Shown here: piece after piece, positions 16,171 through 24,267 of the stretch
Layout of the letters: each line of letters begins with the position of its first letter
Position numbering within the stretch: the first letter of the stretch is position 1
DNA from: Avelusimicrobium sp963660385
GTDB taxonomy: Bacteria > Elusimicrobiota > Elusimicrobia > Elusimicrobiales > Elusimicrobiaceae
Direction of reading: 5' to 3'
NCBI GenBank assembly: GCA_963660385.1
Contig: CAVKWQ010000010.1
Span: 1 to 36,902, forward strand
DNA length: 36,902 nt
Made by a program: the position numbers and the translations under genes
Notes under the pieces: model-generated
Databases searched by the model: none
What the model was told of the DNA's origin: nothing
What the model saw: the letters and a program-made list of their open reading frames with translations, nothing else

Positions 16171-17310
16171 TTAAATAGTGGCGTCCTTTTCGTAAAACGC
16201 ACGAATCGTTTCGCACACGCGGCGTACTTGTTCTTCGGTAATTTCCGGGAACATCGGGATAGAGAGCACCTCCTTGGCCGCTTTTTCGGCTTCCGGGTAG
16301 TCCTCGGCCTTAAAACCGCGGTCTTTGTAGGCCGGCTGTTTATAAAGCGGCACCGGGTAATATACCGCGCAGCCAATGTTGTTGGCCTTTAAATACGCTT
16401 GCAGTTCGTCGCGTTTTTCCGCGCGGATGGTGTAAACATAGTAAGATTGTGCATATCCGGCAGGCGGAGTGGGGGGAAGCACCACCGGCACGCCTTCTAA
16501 TCCTTCGGCATACCAAGCGGCGGCCTTGCGGCGTTTTTCGGTCCACTCTTCCAAGTGTGGCAGTTTCACGCGCAAAATAGCGGCTTGAATTTCGTCCATA
16601 CGCAAGGTGGAGCCTTCCAAGTCGTATTCGTAGGCTTTGTCCTTGGCGCGTCCGCTGTGGCGCAGGGAGCGGCAGCGGTCGGCAATTTCGTCGTCGTTGG
16701 TGGTAACGCATCCCGCGTCGCCGCAAGCACCGAGGTTTTTGCTCGGATAGAAACTAAAACAACCTGCATCGCCAATGCCGCCCACCTTCACGCCGTCGGC
16801 CATAGCCAAATGGGCTTGCGCGCAGTCTTCAATTACCTTTAAACCGTGTTCATTGGCCAGGTGCATAATCGCGTCCATATTGGCCGGGTAACCGTAGAGG
16901 TGTACGGGCAAAATGGCCTTGGTTTTTTTAGTGATTTTGCGTTCCACATCTTGCACATCAATGTTATAGGTGCGCGGGTCAATATCGGCGAACACAAACT
17001 TGGCCCCCGTCAAACTGACGGAAGAGGTGGTGGCAATAAAGGTAAACGGAGTGGTGATTACTTCGTCCCCAGGGCCTACGCCCGCGGCGGCCAAGGCGAT
17101 TTGGATAGCGCTCGCGCCCGACGAGCAGGTAATGCAATGTTTCACGCCGATAAGGTCGGCAAATTCTTCTTCAAATTTTTCGGTTTGCGGGCCCAAAAGC
17201 CAATGCATAGAGTTCAGGGCTTCCATAGCCGCCGCATTAATTTCCTGCTTCAAACTGTCGTGCTGTTCCTTTAAGTTAAACAGCGGAATCGGTTTTAATT
17301 CGTCCGTCAT
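16171..17310 (-). CDS. DegT/DnrJ/EryC1/StrS-family aminotransferase
   Basis: This 379-residue PLP enzyme belongs to the family that makes amino sugars by transamination of keto-sugar nucleotides. The PLP lysine is Lys191 in SFYPSKNLGACGDAG, and cofactor-contacting motifs are CSSGASAIQIAL, EDCAQAH and VHLYGYPANMD. The size is typical. The keto-sugar partner enzymes are not in the window, so the exact sugar (surface polysaccharide or LPS) cannot be told. It starts 18 bases after the MgtC-family gene on the same strand, with AGGAG 12 bases before the ATG, so the two are probably co-transcribed. Confidence 0.93.
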   Translation of the reverse strand: MTDELKPIPLFNLKEQHDSLKQEINAAAMEALNSMHWLLGPQTEKFEEEFADLIGVKHCITCSSGASAIQIALAAAGVGPGDEVITTPFTFIATTSSVSLTGAKFVFADIDPRTYNIDVQDVERKITKKTKAILPVHLYGYPANMDAIMHLANEHGLKVIEDCAQAHLAMADGVKVGGIGDAGCFSFYPSKNLGACGDAGCVTTNDDEIADRCRSLRHSGRAKDKAYEYDLEGSTLRMDEIQAAILRVKLPHLEEWTEKRRKAAAWYAEGLEGVPVVLPPTPPAGYAQSYYVYTIRAEKRDELQAYLKANNIGCAVYYPVPLYKQPAYKDRGFKAEDYPEAEKAAKEVLSIPMFPEITEEQVRRVCETIRAFYEKDATI

Positions 17311-17328
17311 AGATTTAAATATCTCCTG

Positions 17329-17958
17329 TTATTTGTATAAAGTATGTACTTCGGGCATTTCCAAAAGGTCTTTGGTGATGTTTTGAAAGTCGTGCCCGGT
17401 AAAAGTGGCTACCAAACTGACGTGAAAGCGGTTGTCCTGTTTGGTAACTTCATTTTTTAAAATGGTTACTTGGTGCGCTTCAATTTTTTTGATAATTTTG
17501 TTTACGGCGTTCCAGGTGGGGTCGCAAACAATGTAAACGGTATCGTAATGTTTTACGAGTTCCACCAGTTTGAGCGTTTTGCGTACGCCCAGTTGCACCA
17601 GCAGAATAGATACCGCCGACAGCGAAGCCCAAAAATACTGTCCGTATCCCACCGCCATACCGATAGCGGCCACCAGCCAAACGCCTGCGGCGGTGGTTAA
17701 GCCGGAAATCTTGTTTCCGTCGCGCCAAATGGAGCCTGCGCCCAAAAAACCTACGCCCGTTACCACTTGCGCGGCAATACGGCCCGGGTCGCCGCCCTGT
17801 TGGCCCATATATTCGGATAAAATCGTAAAAAGCATTGCGCCCAGGCAAATCAGGCAGTTGGTGGCAAAGCCGGCGGGCTTGTCGTGGTACTGGCGTTCCA
17901 TACCCAGCACGCCGCCCAAGACAAGGGATAAAAATACTTTGATGAAAATATCGTCCAT
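17329..17958 (-). CDS. MgtC/SapB-family membrane protein
   Basis: This 209-residue inner-membrane protein has the MgtC family pattern: MERQYHDKPAGFATN, an acidic DPGRIAAQVVTGVGFLGAG motif, and GLTTAAGVWLVAAIGMAVG. The first 120 residues are four or five hydrophobic segments, followed by a soluble ACT-like C-terminal domain. MgtC proteins are tied to growth at low Mg2+ and to F-type ATPase control, but family members vary. The frame is open 48 bases further, but I choose the ATG at 17958 because MDDIFIKV starts the domain and a -10 box (TATGAT, 17965-17970) lies six bases before it. That spacing predicts a leaderless mRNA. Confidence 0.92.
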   Translation of the reverse strand: MDDIFIKVFLSLVLGGVLGMERQYHDKPAGFATNCLICLGAMLFTILSEYMGQQGGDPGRIAAQVVTGVGFLGAGSIWRDGNKISGLTTAAGVWLVAAIGMAVGYGQYFWASLSAVSILLVQLGVRKTLKLVELVKHYDTVYIVCDPTWNAVNKIIKKIEAHQVTILKNEVTKQDNRFHVSLVATFTGHDFQNITKDLLEMPEVHTLYK

Positions 17959-17964
17959 ATTCTT

Positions 17965-17970
17965 ATCATA
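17965..17970 (-). promoter_or_regulatory. -10 box six bases before the mgtC-family ATG
   Basis: TATGAT on the minus strand with TG directly before it, then AAGAAT, then ATG. No Shine-Dalgarno is present, so initiation would be leaderless. Confidence 0.55.
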
Positions 17971-18010
17971 CAATACCCGGGGTAAAAAAGTAAATAACCC
18001 GGGCACAAAT

Positions 18011-18045
18011 AAAAAGCCCCGCCGTTTTGCGCGGCGGGGCTTTTT
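18011..18045. terminator. Bidirectional terminator after the OmpA-like barrel gene
   Basis: A perfect 14-bp stem (AAAAAGCCCCGCCG at 18011-18024, CGGCGGGGCTTTTT at 18032-18045) with a 7-base loop. It ends the minus-strand gene at 18058-18696 and separates it from the mgtC-family promoter. Confidence 0.93.
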
Positions 18046-18057
18046 AAAACAATCCTA

Positions 18058-18696
18058 TTAGAAACGCCAGCCCAGTTTGAGCATTACGTTCATATAGTGG
18101 ATGCGGCTTTTGCCAAAGGCGTCTTTAAAGTCGCTGTCGGCTTCTACCAAGTAGTAGCGGCCTTCCACGCCAAAAATGGTGGATTCGTCAATGTCAAATT
18201 CCAAGCCTAAACCAACCATTTGCGCCAAGTCGGTGCTGCTGGTGGTCAAGTGGGAACCGTCATCAAATTTCTGGCGGGCAAACATATGGCCCACACCCGC
18301 GCCGAAGGGGATGTACAAACGGGTGGCTTGGGAGGGGAAGAACGTTACGCGGCCCGTAACAAGCCCGGTAGCAATACCCGTGCGGTAGTAAGAATCCATC
18401 CCGCGGGAGGTAAATGTATCGCCGTCGCCGAGTTGGGCATAGTTAGCGTCCAAACCCAAGGAGAAGAAGGACATAATGTTGCGGGTGAAGCCGATACCGG
18501 CGGTCCAGCCCGTGGTACCCAGGTCAACTTCTTGCCCTTGGTGGGTCCAACTGTCTTGGGGTAATACCATACCGCCGTATAATTCTACGCGGGTGGTGTT
18601 TTTGCGCAAACCGTATTCTTGCAAGCCGTAATAGTCCTGCGCAAACACCACAGGGGCGGCTACGAATAAGGCGCATAATAAAAGCAGTTTTTTCAT
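18058..18696 (-). CDS. Small outer-membrane beta-barrel protein
   Basis: This 212-residue protein has a clear signal peptide (cleavage likely after VVFA, residue 19) and then alternating beta strands ending in KLGWRF. The final Phe is the usual signal for the BAM assembly machine. Size and strand pattern suit an eight-stranded OmpA-like or OmpW-like barrel. It shares aligned motifs with the barrel at 22811-23476: GGMVLPQ, RLYIPFGAG, GLGLEFD and a closing LGWRF, so the two look like paralogues. AAGGAG lies just before the ATG. It follows kdsC on the same strand after 42 bases that contain a possible -10 (TATAAT, 18722-18727). Confidence 0.85.
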   Translation of the reverse strand: MKKLLLLCALFVAAPVVFAQDYYGLQEYGLRKNTTRVELYGGMVLPQDSWTHQGQEVDLGTTGWTAGIGFTRNIMSFFSLGLDANYAQLGDGDTFTSRGMDSYYRTGIATGLVTGRVTFFPSQATRLYIPFGAGVGHMFARQKFDDGSHLTTSSTDLAQMVGLGLEFDIDESTIFGVEGRYYLVEADSDFKDAFGKSRIHYMNVMLKLGWRF

Positions 18697-18738
18697 AAGG
18701 CTCCTTATAAAAGATAAGATAATTATATTGTAAAAATT

Positions 18739-19326
18739 TTATAACCCTTTTACAATGTGAATTTGATTTTCCACACGGGTAAAAGTGCCGTCTGTGTTGT
18801 CTTGCACGACTTTATCCCATTGGCCGCGGGCGCGCAAAATCTGCTCGGCAATGTCGCGCACCGCCGCATCTCCGCCGTGGCGGGGGGAGGTGTATAGGGC
18901 TAACTGTTTGGCTTCGGGCACGCTGTTGGCTACGGCCAGCGGCAGCCCTACGCGCGACATCATCCCCAGGTCAATGAGGTCGTCGCCAATAAAGGCGGTT
19001 TCCTCGGGGCTGATATTAAAATGCTCCTGCAAATAGTCCAAGGCTTTGTGCTTTACGGCGGTGTTGTAAAAGAGATATTTCATCCCCAGCAGTTTTGCCC
19101 ACCAGGCAAGCGTATCGCTGGACCCGCGCGAGACGATACCCGTCTCCACGCCGCAATAGGTTAAATACATTAACCCCATACCGTCTAACGATTCAAAATG
19201 CTTGATTTCGCGCGTAACGCCGTCTTCGCCCGTAAAAAAACTTAATTGGCTGTTGGTCATTACGCCGTCCACATCCGTAAGCAGCAGTTTCAATTTTTTG
19301 GCTTTTTGTATAAAAAGGTCGTTCAT
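18739..19326 (-). CDS. kdsC: 3-deoxy-D-manno-octulosonate 8-phosphate phosphatase
   Basis: This 195-residue HAD-superfamily enzyme removes phosphate from Kdo-8-P in the synthesis of Kdo, the inner-core sugar of LPS. The nucleophile motif is LLTDVDGV with Asp18 and Asp20, motif II is SRGSS, the lysine is in VKHKALD, and motif III is GDDLID. The GGDAAVRDIAEQIL segment near the C-terminus is typical of KdsC. The absence of a cap domain fits subclass C0. It indicates that the cell makes LPS. TATAAT (19333-19338) lies exactly six bases before the ATG, so the mRNA is probably leaderless. It is divergent from the lipoprotein gene at 19375. Confidence 0.94.
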   Translation of the reverse strand: MNDLFIQKAKKLKLLLTDVDGVMTNSQLSFFTGEDGVTREIKHFESLDGMGLMYLTYCGVETGIVSRGSSDTLAWWAKLLGMKYLFYNTAVKHKALDYLQEHFNISPEETAFIGDDLIDLGMMSRVGLPLAVANSVPEAKQLALYTSPRHGGDAAVRDIAEQILRARGQWDKVVQDNTDGTFTRVENQIHIVKGL

Positions 19327-19374
19327 ATCATTATTATACCTTTTCCATAGGGCGAAAAATTATATAATAAATTT
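19327..19374. promoter_or_regulatory. 48-bp divergent control region with back-to-back promoters
   Basis: Minus-strand TATAAT at 19333-19338 is six bases from the kdsC ATG, and plus-strand TATAAT at 19363-19368 is six bases from the lipoprotein ATG. The two -10 boxes are only 24 bases apart, so polymerase at one promoter must cover the other. Neither side has a Shine-Dalgarno. Confidence 0.65.
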
Positions 19375-20055
19375 ATGAGAAAGTTCTTAACTCTGGCACT
19401 GGCAAGTTGTTTGCTCGCTTGCGGCTGTACGCCCAAAACGGTTATTAGCAAAACATACGATTTTAACCAAATGGACCGTATCGGCGTAATGGCGTTTACA
19501 AATACGCGGCCTGCGTTGCAGGGCGTGGAAAATTTGTTCGCCAAATATTTAATCAGCGCCGGATTTAAGGTAGTAGAACGTGCCCAACTGGAAAGCGTAC
19601 TGAAAGAACATAATATTTCGGTGTCGGGCTATTTGTCGCCCGAAACCACGCGCGAGATAGGCAAAATTTTAGGTGTAGATGTGTTGCTTATAGGCGAGGT
19701 GAGTTCGTATTCGCCCGCCCGCACGGAACTGACGCTAACCAGCACCCGCCGCACGGAATCCCGCCCGGTTTACACGCAGGACGTTATGCAACTGCCCGAC
19801 GGTACTTATGTGGGATATACGCGCAACGTGGGTACACAGTACACGCACTCTACGGATGTCCGCCCGACGGAATACACCATTAATGCGCGGGTGGGCATTA
19901 TTGCCAAACTGGTGGATGTGGAAACGGCTGAAATTGTGTGGATTGGCTCGGCCGATGAATCCAGTTCCAGCGCGTTGGACGCGGCGGATTATATCGCGCG
20001 CGGACTCGTAAAAAGTTTTAGCAAGGAACTGGCCAAAATCCAGGAGGCCCAATGA
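19375..20055 (+). CDS. CsgG-like outer-membrane lipoprotein
   Basis: This 226-residue protein starts with a lipoprotein signal peptide (LLAC, lipidated Cys probably Cys16; a second Cys18 follows). The mature part resembles the CsgG/FlgO-type fold: MDRIGVMAFTN, LFAKYLISAGFKVVERAQLESVLKEH, then GKILGVDVLLIGEVSSY and an ETAEIVWIG segment. True CsgG forms the curli secretion pore, but many relatives of unknown role share this domain, and no other curli gene is here. The central part (about 115-165) is rich in Thr, Arg and Tyr. Its stop overlaps the next start (ATGA). Confidence 0.75.
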   Translation: MRKFLTLALASCLLACGCTPKTVISKTYDFNQMDRIGVMAFTNTRPALQGVENLFAKYLISAGFKVVERAQLESVLKEHNISVSGYLSPETTREIGKILGVDVLLIGEVSSYSPARTELTLTSTRRTESRPVYTQDVMQLPDGTYVGYTRNVGTQYTHSTDVRPTEYTINARVGIIAKLVDVETAEIVWIGSADESSSSALDAADYIARGLVKSFSKELAKIQEAQ

Positions 20056-20303
20056 GCCGTGTGGAATCGTCTTTGGCTGAACAATCGGCCATTTGGATAT
20101 TAAAGGCGTTTTTTATGGGTGTAAAAACGCTGTTCGTTTTAGCGGCGCTGACGGTGGGCGCCTTGGTGGCGGGGCAAAGTTCCGTGGCGCCCGTCAGCGT
20201 GCATTTGCTGACGTCCTACGGGATGGAATATGCCTCCTCTACCTTTAAACCGTACCGTCATTGGTTCCCGGAACCATATTTAATAGAGTTAGAAACTAAA
20301 TAA
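20052..20303 (+). CDS. Small single-span membrane protein, unknown
   Basis: This 83-residue protein is not recognised. One hydrophobic segment (about 23-41) follows a short N-terminal region, and the C-terminal part is aromatic-rich (YRHWFPEPY). It overlaps the preceding lipoprotein gene by four bases (ATGA) and has GGAGG nearby, which supports true coupled translation. A role in the envelope beside the CsgG-like protein is only a guess. Confidence 0.6.
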   Translation: MSRVESSLAEQSAIWILKAFFMGVKTLFVLAALTVGALVAGQSSVAPVSVHLLTSYGMEYASSTFKPYRHWFPEPYLIELETK

Positions 20304-20313
20304 GAGGACTTAT

Positions 20314-21603
20314 ATGTTAGACATTAAATATATCGTTGCTCATCCCGATGAAGTTAAAAAACGCCTGTCGCTGCGCAAGCCGGAACTGGCCGCGCAAATT
20401 GACGGCGTACTTACCAAATATTCCGCTTACAAAACCGTTTTAGCCCGCGTGGAGGAACTGCGCGCCAAACGCAACGAAATGTCTAAATCTATCGGCAAGA
20501 TTAAAAAGGAACAAGGCGACGAAGCCGCCAAGGAAGCAATGGCCGAAGTGGGTAAGTTGAAGGAAGAAATGGCCGTAAAGGAATCCGAACTGGACCCGCT
20601 TAAAAAAGAAATTAACGATTTGCTTTTAAGTATTCCGAACTTGCCGAACGAAAAAATCCCGGTGGGCGTGAGCGATGCGGACAACCCGGAATATTTGCCT
20701 TGCACGATTCCGCTTCCTAAATTTGATTTTAAACCGCTGGACCACCAAGCGGTTGGCGAAAAGTTGGGCATTTTGGACTTTGAAGCCGCCGCGGCCCTGT
20801 CCGGCAGCCGCTTTGCCTTGTTCAAGGGCGACGGCGCCCGTTTGGAACGCGCCATTATCGCGTTTATGCTGGATATGCACGCCAAAAAGGGATACACTGA
20901 AATTTTGCCCCCGGTCGTGGTGAACGAAGATATTTTGATTGGTACGGGCCAGTTGCCCAAATTCCGCGAGGATATGTACGAACTGGTGGGCGAGCCGAAA
21001 CAATTTTTGATTTCCACCGCCGAAATTCCGCTGACGAACCTGAACCGCATCCGCGTAATCCCCGAGGCGGAATTGCCTGTCAAATTGACGGCGTATTCCC
21101 CGTGCTTCCGCAAGGAATCCGGCACCTATGGCAAAGACACCCGCGGCTTAATCCGCAACCACCAATTTGATAAAGTGGAACTCGTAATGCTCTCCCACCC
21201 GGAACACTCCTACCAAATGTTGGAGATTATGGTTTCCGATGCGCAGGAAGTGCTTAAAGAGTTGGGCTTGCCGTACCACGTGGTGGAACTTTGCAGCGGC
21301 GACATCGGCTTCTCTTCTGCCAAGACGTACGATATTGAAGTTTGGATGCCGAGCGAAAACCGCTTCCGCGAAATTTCCTCTTGCTCCAACTGCCTGGACT
21401 TCCAGGCCCGCCGTATGGGCTTGCGTTTTAAAAACGCCCAAGGCAAGTTGGAATACGTCCACACCCTTAACGGCAGCGGTTTGGCCGTAGGCCGCACCTT
21501 TGCCGCTATCTTGGAAAACTTCCAGCAGGCGGACGGCTCCGTGATTATTCCGCAGGCCTTGCGCCCGTATTTCGGCAAAGACAAAATTGAGGCCAAGAAG
21601 TAA
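20314..21603 (+). CDS. serS: Seryl-tRNA synthetase
   Basis: This 429-residue class II synthetase charges tRNA-Ser and tRNA-Sec. The N-terminal coiled-coil arm (about 30-105) is rich in Lys and Glu. Motif 2 is FRKESGTYGKDTRGLIRNHQ and motif 3 is LNGSGLAVGRTFAAILEN. Length and order are standard for the bacterial enzyme. AGAGG lies before the ATG, and the gene starts 10 bases after the small membrane protein gene. Its stop overlaps the start of the TPR gene (TAATG), so an essential housekeeping gene sits inside an envelope-protein operon. Confidence 0.98.
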   Translation: MLDIKYIVAHPDEVKKRLSLRKPELAAQIDGVLTKYSAYKTVLARVEELRAKRNEMSKSIGKIKKEQGDEAAKEAMAEVGKLKEEMAVKESELDPLKKEINDLLLSIPNLPNEKIPVGVSDADNPEYLPCTIPLPKFDFKPLDHQAVGEKLGILDFEAAAALSGSRFALFKGDGARLERAIIAFMLDMHAKKGYTEILPPVVVNEDILIGTGQLPKFREDMYELVGEPKQFLISTAEIPLTNLNRIRVIPEAELPVKLTAYSPCFRKESGTYGKDTRGLIRNHQFDKVELVMLSHPEHSYQMLEIMVSDAQEVLKELGLPYHVVELCSGDIGFSSAKTYDIEVWMPSENRFREISSCSNCLDFQARRMGLRFKNAQGKLEYVHTLNGSGLAVGRTFAAILENFQQADGSVIIPQALRPYFGKDKIEAKK

Positions 21604-22796
21604 TGAAGAAGGTTTTGCATTTACTGGCGGCGGTATGCCTTTTGGCGTCCGCCGCCGTTTCGTCCCAAGCGGAAATTACACTTCCGCCGGACGTAATGGC
21701 CTACGCCACGGAAGGAATTAACGGCGTATATAGTTTGGATTTTGACACCGCGGATAAAAACATCCAAAAGGTATTTGCCGAATACCCGGACCACCCGTTT
21801 GCACACTTTGGCAACGCGATGATTGCTTGGAGCCGCTACGAGTACGAATATGAACTCAGCGACGACAAACAGCGCAAGGTGTTTGAGCAGATTTTGGATG
21901 ATTCCATTAGCGGCATTAAACGCTGGATTAAAAAGAACCCGGACGATTCCAACGCCTATATGGGCATTGGTGCCCTGTACGGCCTGCGCGCGATGTTTAC
22001 AATGCGAAACCGCAGTTGGATTACGGCGTATTTCAGTGGCAGAAAAGCCATTAAAAACTTGGAAAAATCCTTGGAAATTGACCCCACCTATTACGATGCG
22101 TATTTTGGCCTGGGTATTTACCAGTATTACGCAGGTACCTTGCCCTCGGTCATTAAGGTTTTAGCCAAAATTGTAGCCATTAAGGGCAACCCGGATGAGG
22201 GGGTCAAACAACTCAACTTGGCGCGCGAAAAGGCGCACTTTACGTCCGACAGCGCCAAACTGATTTTGATTGAAATCCAAAACACGCGTAACAGCAAATA
22301 CTACGACCCGGAAAAATCGTTGCAGTACATCCGCGAGTTGCGCGCCAAATATCCCAAAAACCCGTTAATGCATTATGTGGAAATTATCTGCCTGTATGAA
22401 ACGGGCCACTATAAAGAAGTAACTGAACAAGCCCAGCAGTTTTTGGCTTTGATTGGCAAGGACCCGTTTTATAAGGATATTTATATTTCCCGTGCTTATA
22501 CCGCGCTGGGAACCTCCCAAATGGCGCAGGGCAATTTTGAGGCCGCCAAAACCTTGTTTGAACAAGGCCATAAGGCGCTTGAAAAGCAAGAGCCCAGCCG
22601 CTGGGGCGTGTGGAACGAGTTCCGCTTGGGCGAGGTGTACGATATTTTAGGCGAGCGCGAAAAGGCCAAAGCGCAATATAAGTATGTCCTTTCGTTTAAG
22701 GACAAATGGGGCTTTGACGATGCCGCAAAGGCACTCTTAAAAACGCCGTACAGCGTGCCGGAAGGCGGAGACGTAGGCCCGCTCCCGCCGCTGTGA
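21603..22796 (+). CDS. Exported TPR-repeat protein
   Basis: This 397-residue protein has a signal peptide (hydrophobic 4-20, cleavage near SSQA, residue 23) and several tetratricopeptide-like repeats, for example in AIKNLEKSLEIDPTYYDAYF, in LGTSQMAQGNFEAAKTLFEQ and in LGEVYDILGEREKAKAQYKY. It ends in a Pro/Gly-rich tail. TPR domains bind other proteins; the partner is unknown and the location is probably periplasmic. Its start overlaps the serS stop by one base. Confidence 0.82.
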   Translation: MKKVLHLLAAVCLLASAAVSSQAEITLPPDVMAYATEGINGVYSLDFDTADKNIQKVFAEYPDHPFAHFGNAMIAWSRYEYEYELSDDKQRKVFEQILDDSISGIKRWIKKNPDDSNAYMGIGALYGLRAMFTMRNRSWITAYFSGRKAIKNLEKSLEIDPTYYDAYFGLGIYQYYAGTLPSVIKVLAKIVAIKGNPDEGVKQLNLAREKAHFTSDSAKLILIEIQNTRNSKYYDPEKSLQYIRELRAKYPKNPLMHYVEIICLYETGHYKEVTEQAQQFLALIGKDPFYKDIYISRAYTALGTSQMAQGNFEAAKTLFEQGHKALEKQEPSRWGVWNEFRLGEVYDILGEREKAKAQYKYVLSFKDKWGFDDAAKALLKTPYSVPEGGDVGPLPPL

Positions 22797-22810
22797 GAGA
22801 GAACTGAATT

Positions 22811-23476
22811 ATGAAAAAATTATTTTTTATTTTGTGTTTAGCAAGTATATCCTTACCGTCTTGTGCGGAAATCATTGCCGGGAACTCGTTGGTTTCCGGC
22901 TTTGGCGGCGGGATGGTTCCGCTTCAATCTTCCCAAATAAAAGTAGAGGGGGAAAGTTTGGATTGGGGCGACGGCGGCAGTTTTTTAGGGCTTTCTTATT
23001 TTGTTTTTCCCAACCCGTATTTGGGCATTGGAGTGTCCGTTTCGGGCGGCGGATTCCAAGATGCCACCCAAGAACAATGGGCGGGCCCCGGCACTGGGAT
23101 TAGAAACGAATATACGACTTCTATGCTCAATTTGGATGTAATGGCTGCCGGACGCATTAACTTTAACCCAGGGAGCAATTTGCGCGTTTATTTGCCCTTT
23201 GGCGCGGGCTTGACCCGAACGCGGGGCGAATATAAACAAACGGAATATTTTTTAGATATGCGTTCCTATGAAGAAAAACACCGGGGTTATTCTTCCTCTT
23301 TGGGGTGGTATGCCGGGCTGGGGGTGGAACTGGATGTGGAAGGCTTGGTCTGCGGTGTAGAACTGCGTTATCAGGCGTTTGATTTTGATAAAGCCAACTT
23401 CGGAGTGCCGGGTTATTCCGGGATAGAGCATTACAGTTATTTGTCTTTTTTGTTAAATATCGGATATCGGTTTTGA
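22811..23476 (+). CDS. Small outer-membrane beta-barrel protein, paralogue
   Basis: This 221-residue protein has a signal peptide (MKKLFFILCLASISLPSCAE; the Cys18 context is weak for a lipobox) and a strand-rich, Gly-rich mature part ending in LLNIGYRF with terminal Phe. It resembles the barrel at 18058-18696 in GGGMVPLQ, RVYLPFGAG, GLGVELD and the closing strand, so the two probably come from an old duplication. It lies 14 bases after the TPR gene with only a weak GAGAGA ribosome site, and a terminator follows. Confidence 0.82.
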   Translation: MKKLFFILCLASISLPSCAEIIAGNSLVSGFGGGMVPLQSSQIKVEGESLDWGDGGSFLGLSYFVFPNPYLGIGVSVSGGGFQDATQEQWAGPGTGIRNEYTTSMLNLDVMAAGRINFNPGSNLRVYLPFGAGLTRTRGEYKQTEYFLDMRSYEEKHRGYSSSLGWYAGLGVELDVEGLVCGVELRYQAFDFDKANFGVPGYSGIEHYSYLSFLLNIGYRF

Positions 23477-23507
23477 CAACTTTTGCTGTAAGTTCAGTGG
23501 TATTTTT

Positions 23508-23536
23508 AAAAAACGGCGCCTTGTGTGCCGTTTTTT
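23508..23536 (+). terminator. Terminator of the csgG-like/serS/TPR/barrel operon
   Basis: A 10-bp stem (AAAAAACGGC at 23508-23517, GCCGTTTTTT at 23527-23536) with a 9-base loop. It lies 31 bases past the stop and has a T tract. Confidence 0.9.
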
Positions 23537-23553
23537 ATCGGGTAAATAATTTA

Positions 23554-23583
23554 TTGGCAGAGACGGCGGGCATATGGTATTAT
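23554..23583 (+). promoter_or_regulatory. Promoter of the third barrel gene
   Basis: TTGGCA (23554-23559), an 18-base spacer, and TATTAT (23578-23583) preceded by TGG form a good extended -10 sigma-70-type promoter. The expected start is near 23590, at the left edge of the TGGCAA/TTGCCA palindrome (23591-23606). Confidence 0.65.
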
Positions 23584-23590
23584 TGGATTA

Positions 23591-23606
23591 TGGCAAAATA
23601 TTGCCA
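23591..23606. promoter_or_regulatory. TGGCAA-N4-TTGCCA palindrome at the predicted mRNA start
   Basis: Six-base perfect arms flank AATA. Placed at about +1 of the predicted transcript, it could be a repressor operator or a 5'-end hairpin that stabilises the mRNA of an abundant outer-membrane protein. Confidence 0.45.
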
Positions 23607-23627
23607 AATTACACTAGGAGAAATAAA

Positions 23628-24245
23628 ATGAAAAAATTAGCAGTATTAGGTGTGCTTTTAAGCCTTTTGTGCGCCTGGCCGACCGCTGCCCAAGCCGATA
23701 ACTGGGGCGTTGGCGTGAAACTCGGTTACGGTGAAAATGACCCCAAAACGATGAAGGACCTCCAAGATAATGTGTTCCGTTCCGAACTGACGGAGGACGG
23801 CAATGTCTTTGGCGGTGCGGAAGTAATGTATGAATTTGATTTGAACGACGAAGCCAACAAATTGGGCGTGAAATTGGGCATTGACGTGTTCGGGGAAAAC
23901 GAATTGGAAGTTTATGCCCCAATGTATGGCAAAGTAACGGAAACGACCTATGCTATCCCGTTGACGGTTTATTATAAAAGATACAACGGCGTAAAGGCGT
24001 GGAGCCCGTTTGTAGGGGCTGGGATTTCCTTCTTCCGCACGCAGTTAAAAGTGGATGAATATAAAGACCATAAGAGCAAAGTATCGCCCCACTTGGTGGC
24101 GGGTGCCGAGTACCGCTTTACTAACCTGTTTGCCTTGGGTTTTGAAGCCAAATATAACTTTGGTGCCAAGTTGGAAAAAGACGGCGACGTCTATTCCGAC
24201 CATACGGGTGTAAGCGGTGCTATTACGGGCCGTTTCTACTTCTAA
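23628..24245 (+). CDS. Outer-membrane beta-barrel protein
   Basis: This 205-residue protein starts with a standard signal peptide (cleavage near AAQA, residue 22) and continues as a beta-barrel with alternating strands, such as VGVKLGYGE, WSPFVGAGISFF and ALGFEAKYNFG, ending in GRFYF. The PFVGAGISF and C-terminal pattern recall the OmpW/opacity-like eight-stranded barrels. I use the ATG at 23628 after TAGGAG; an upstream in-frame start at 23574 lies in the promoter. It has its own promoter and terminator, so it is a single-gene unit. Confidence 0.85.
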   Translation: MKKLAVLGVLLSLLCAWPTAAQADNWGVGVKLGYGENDPKTMKDLQDNVFRSELTEDGNVFGGAEVMYEFDLNDEANKLGVKLGIDVFGENELEVYAPMYGKVTETTYAIPLTVYYKRYNGVKAWSPFVGAGISFFRTQLKVDEYKDHKSKVSPHLVAGAEYRFTNLFALGFEAKYNFGAKLEKDGDVYSDHTGVSGAITGRFYF

Positions 24246-24267
24246 TTAGTTGTAAAATTGGTTTTAC

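Noticed and set aside
19375..20055. A curli secretion system
   Set aside because: Only a CsgG-like lipoprotein is seen; no CsgA, CsgB, CsgE or CsgF candidates are nearby.
21275..21284. ACCACGTGGT palindrome inside serS as a third parS
   Set aside because: It has only the CACGTG centre; the flanking TTT/AAA bases of the two true candidates are missing, and the codons fit SerRS.
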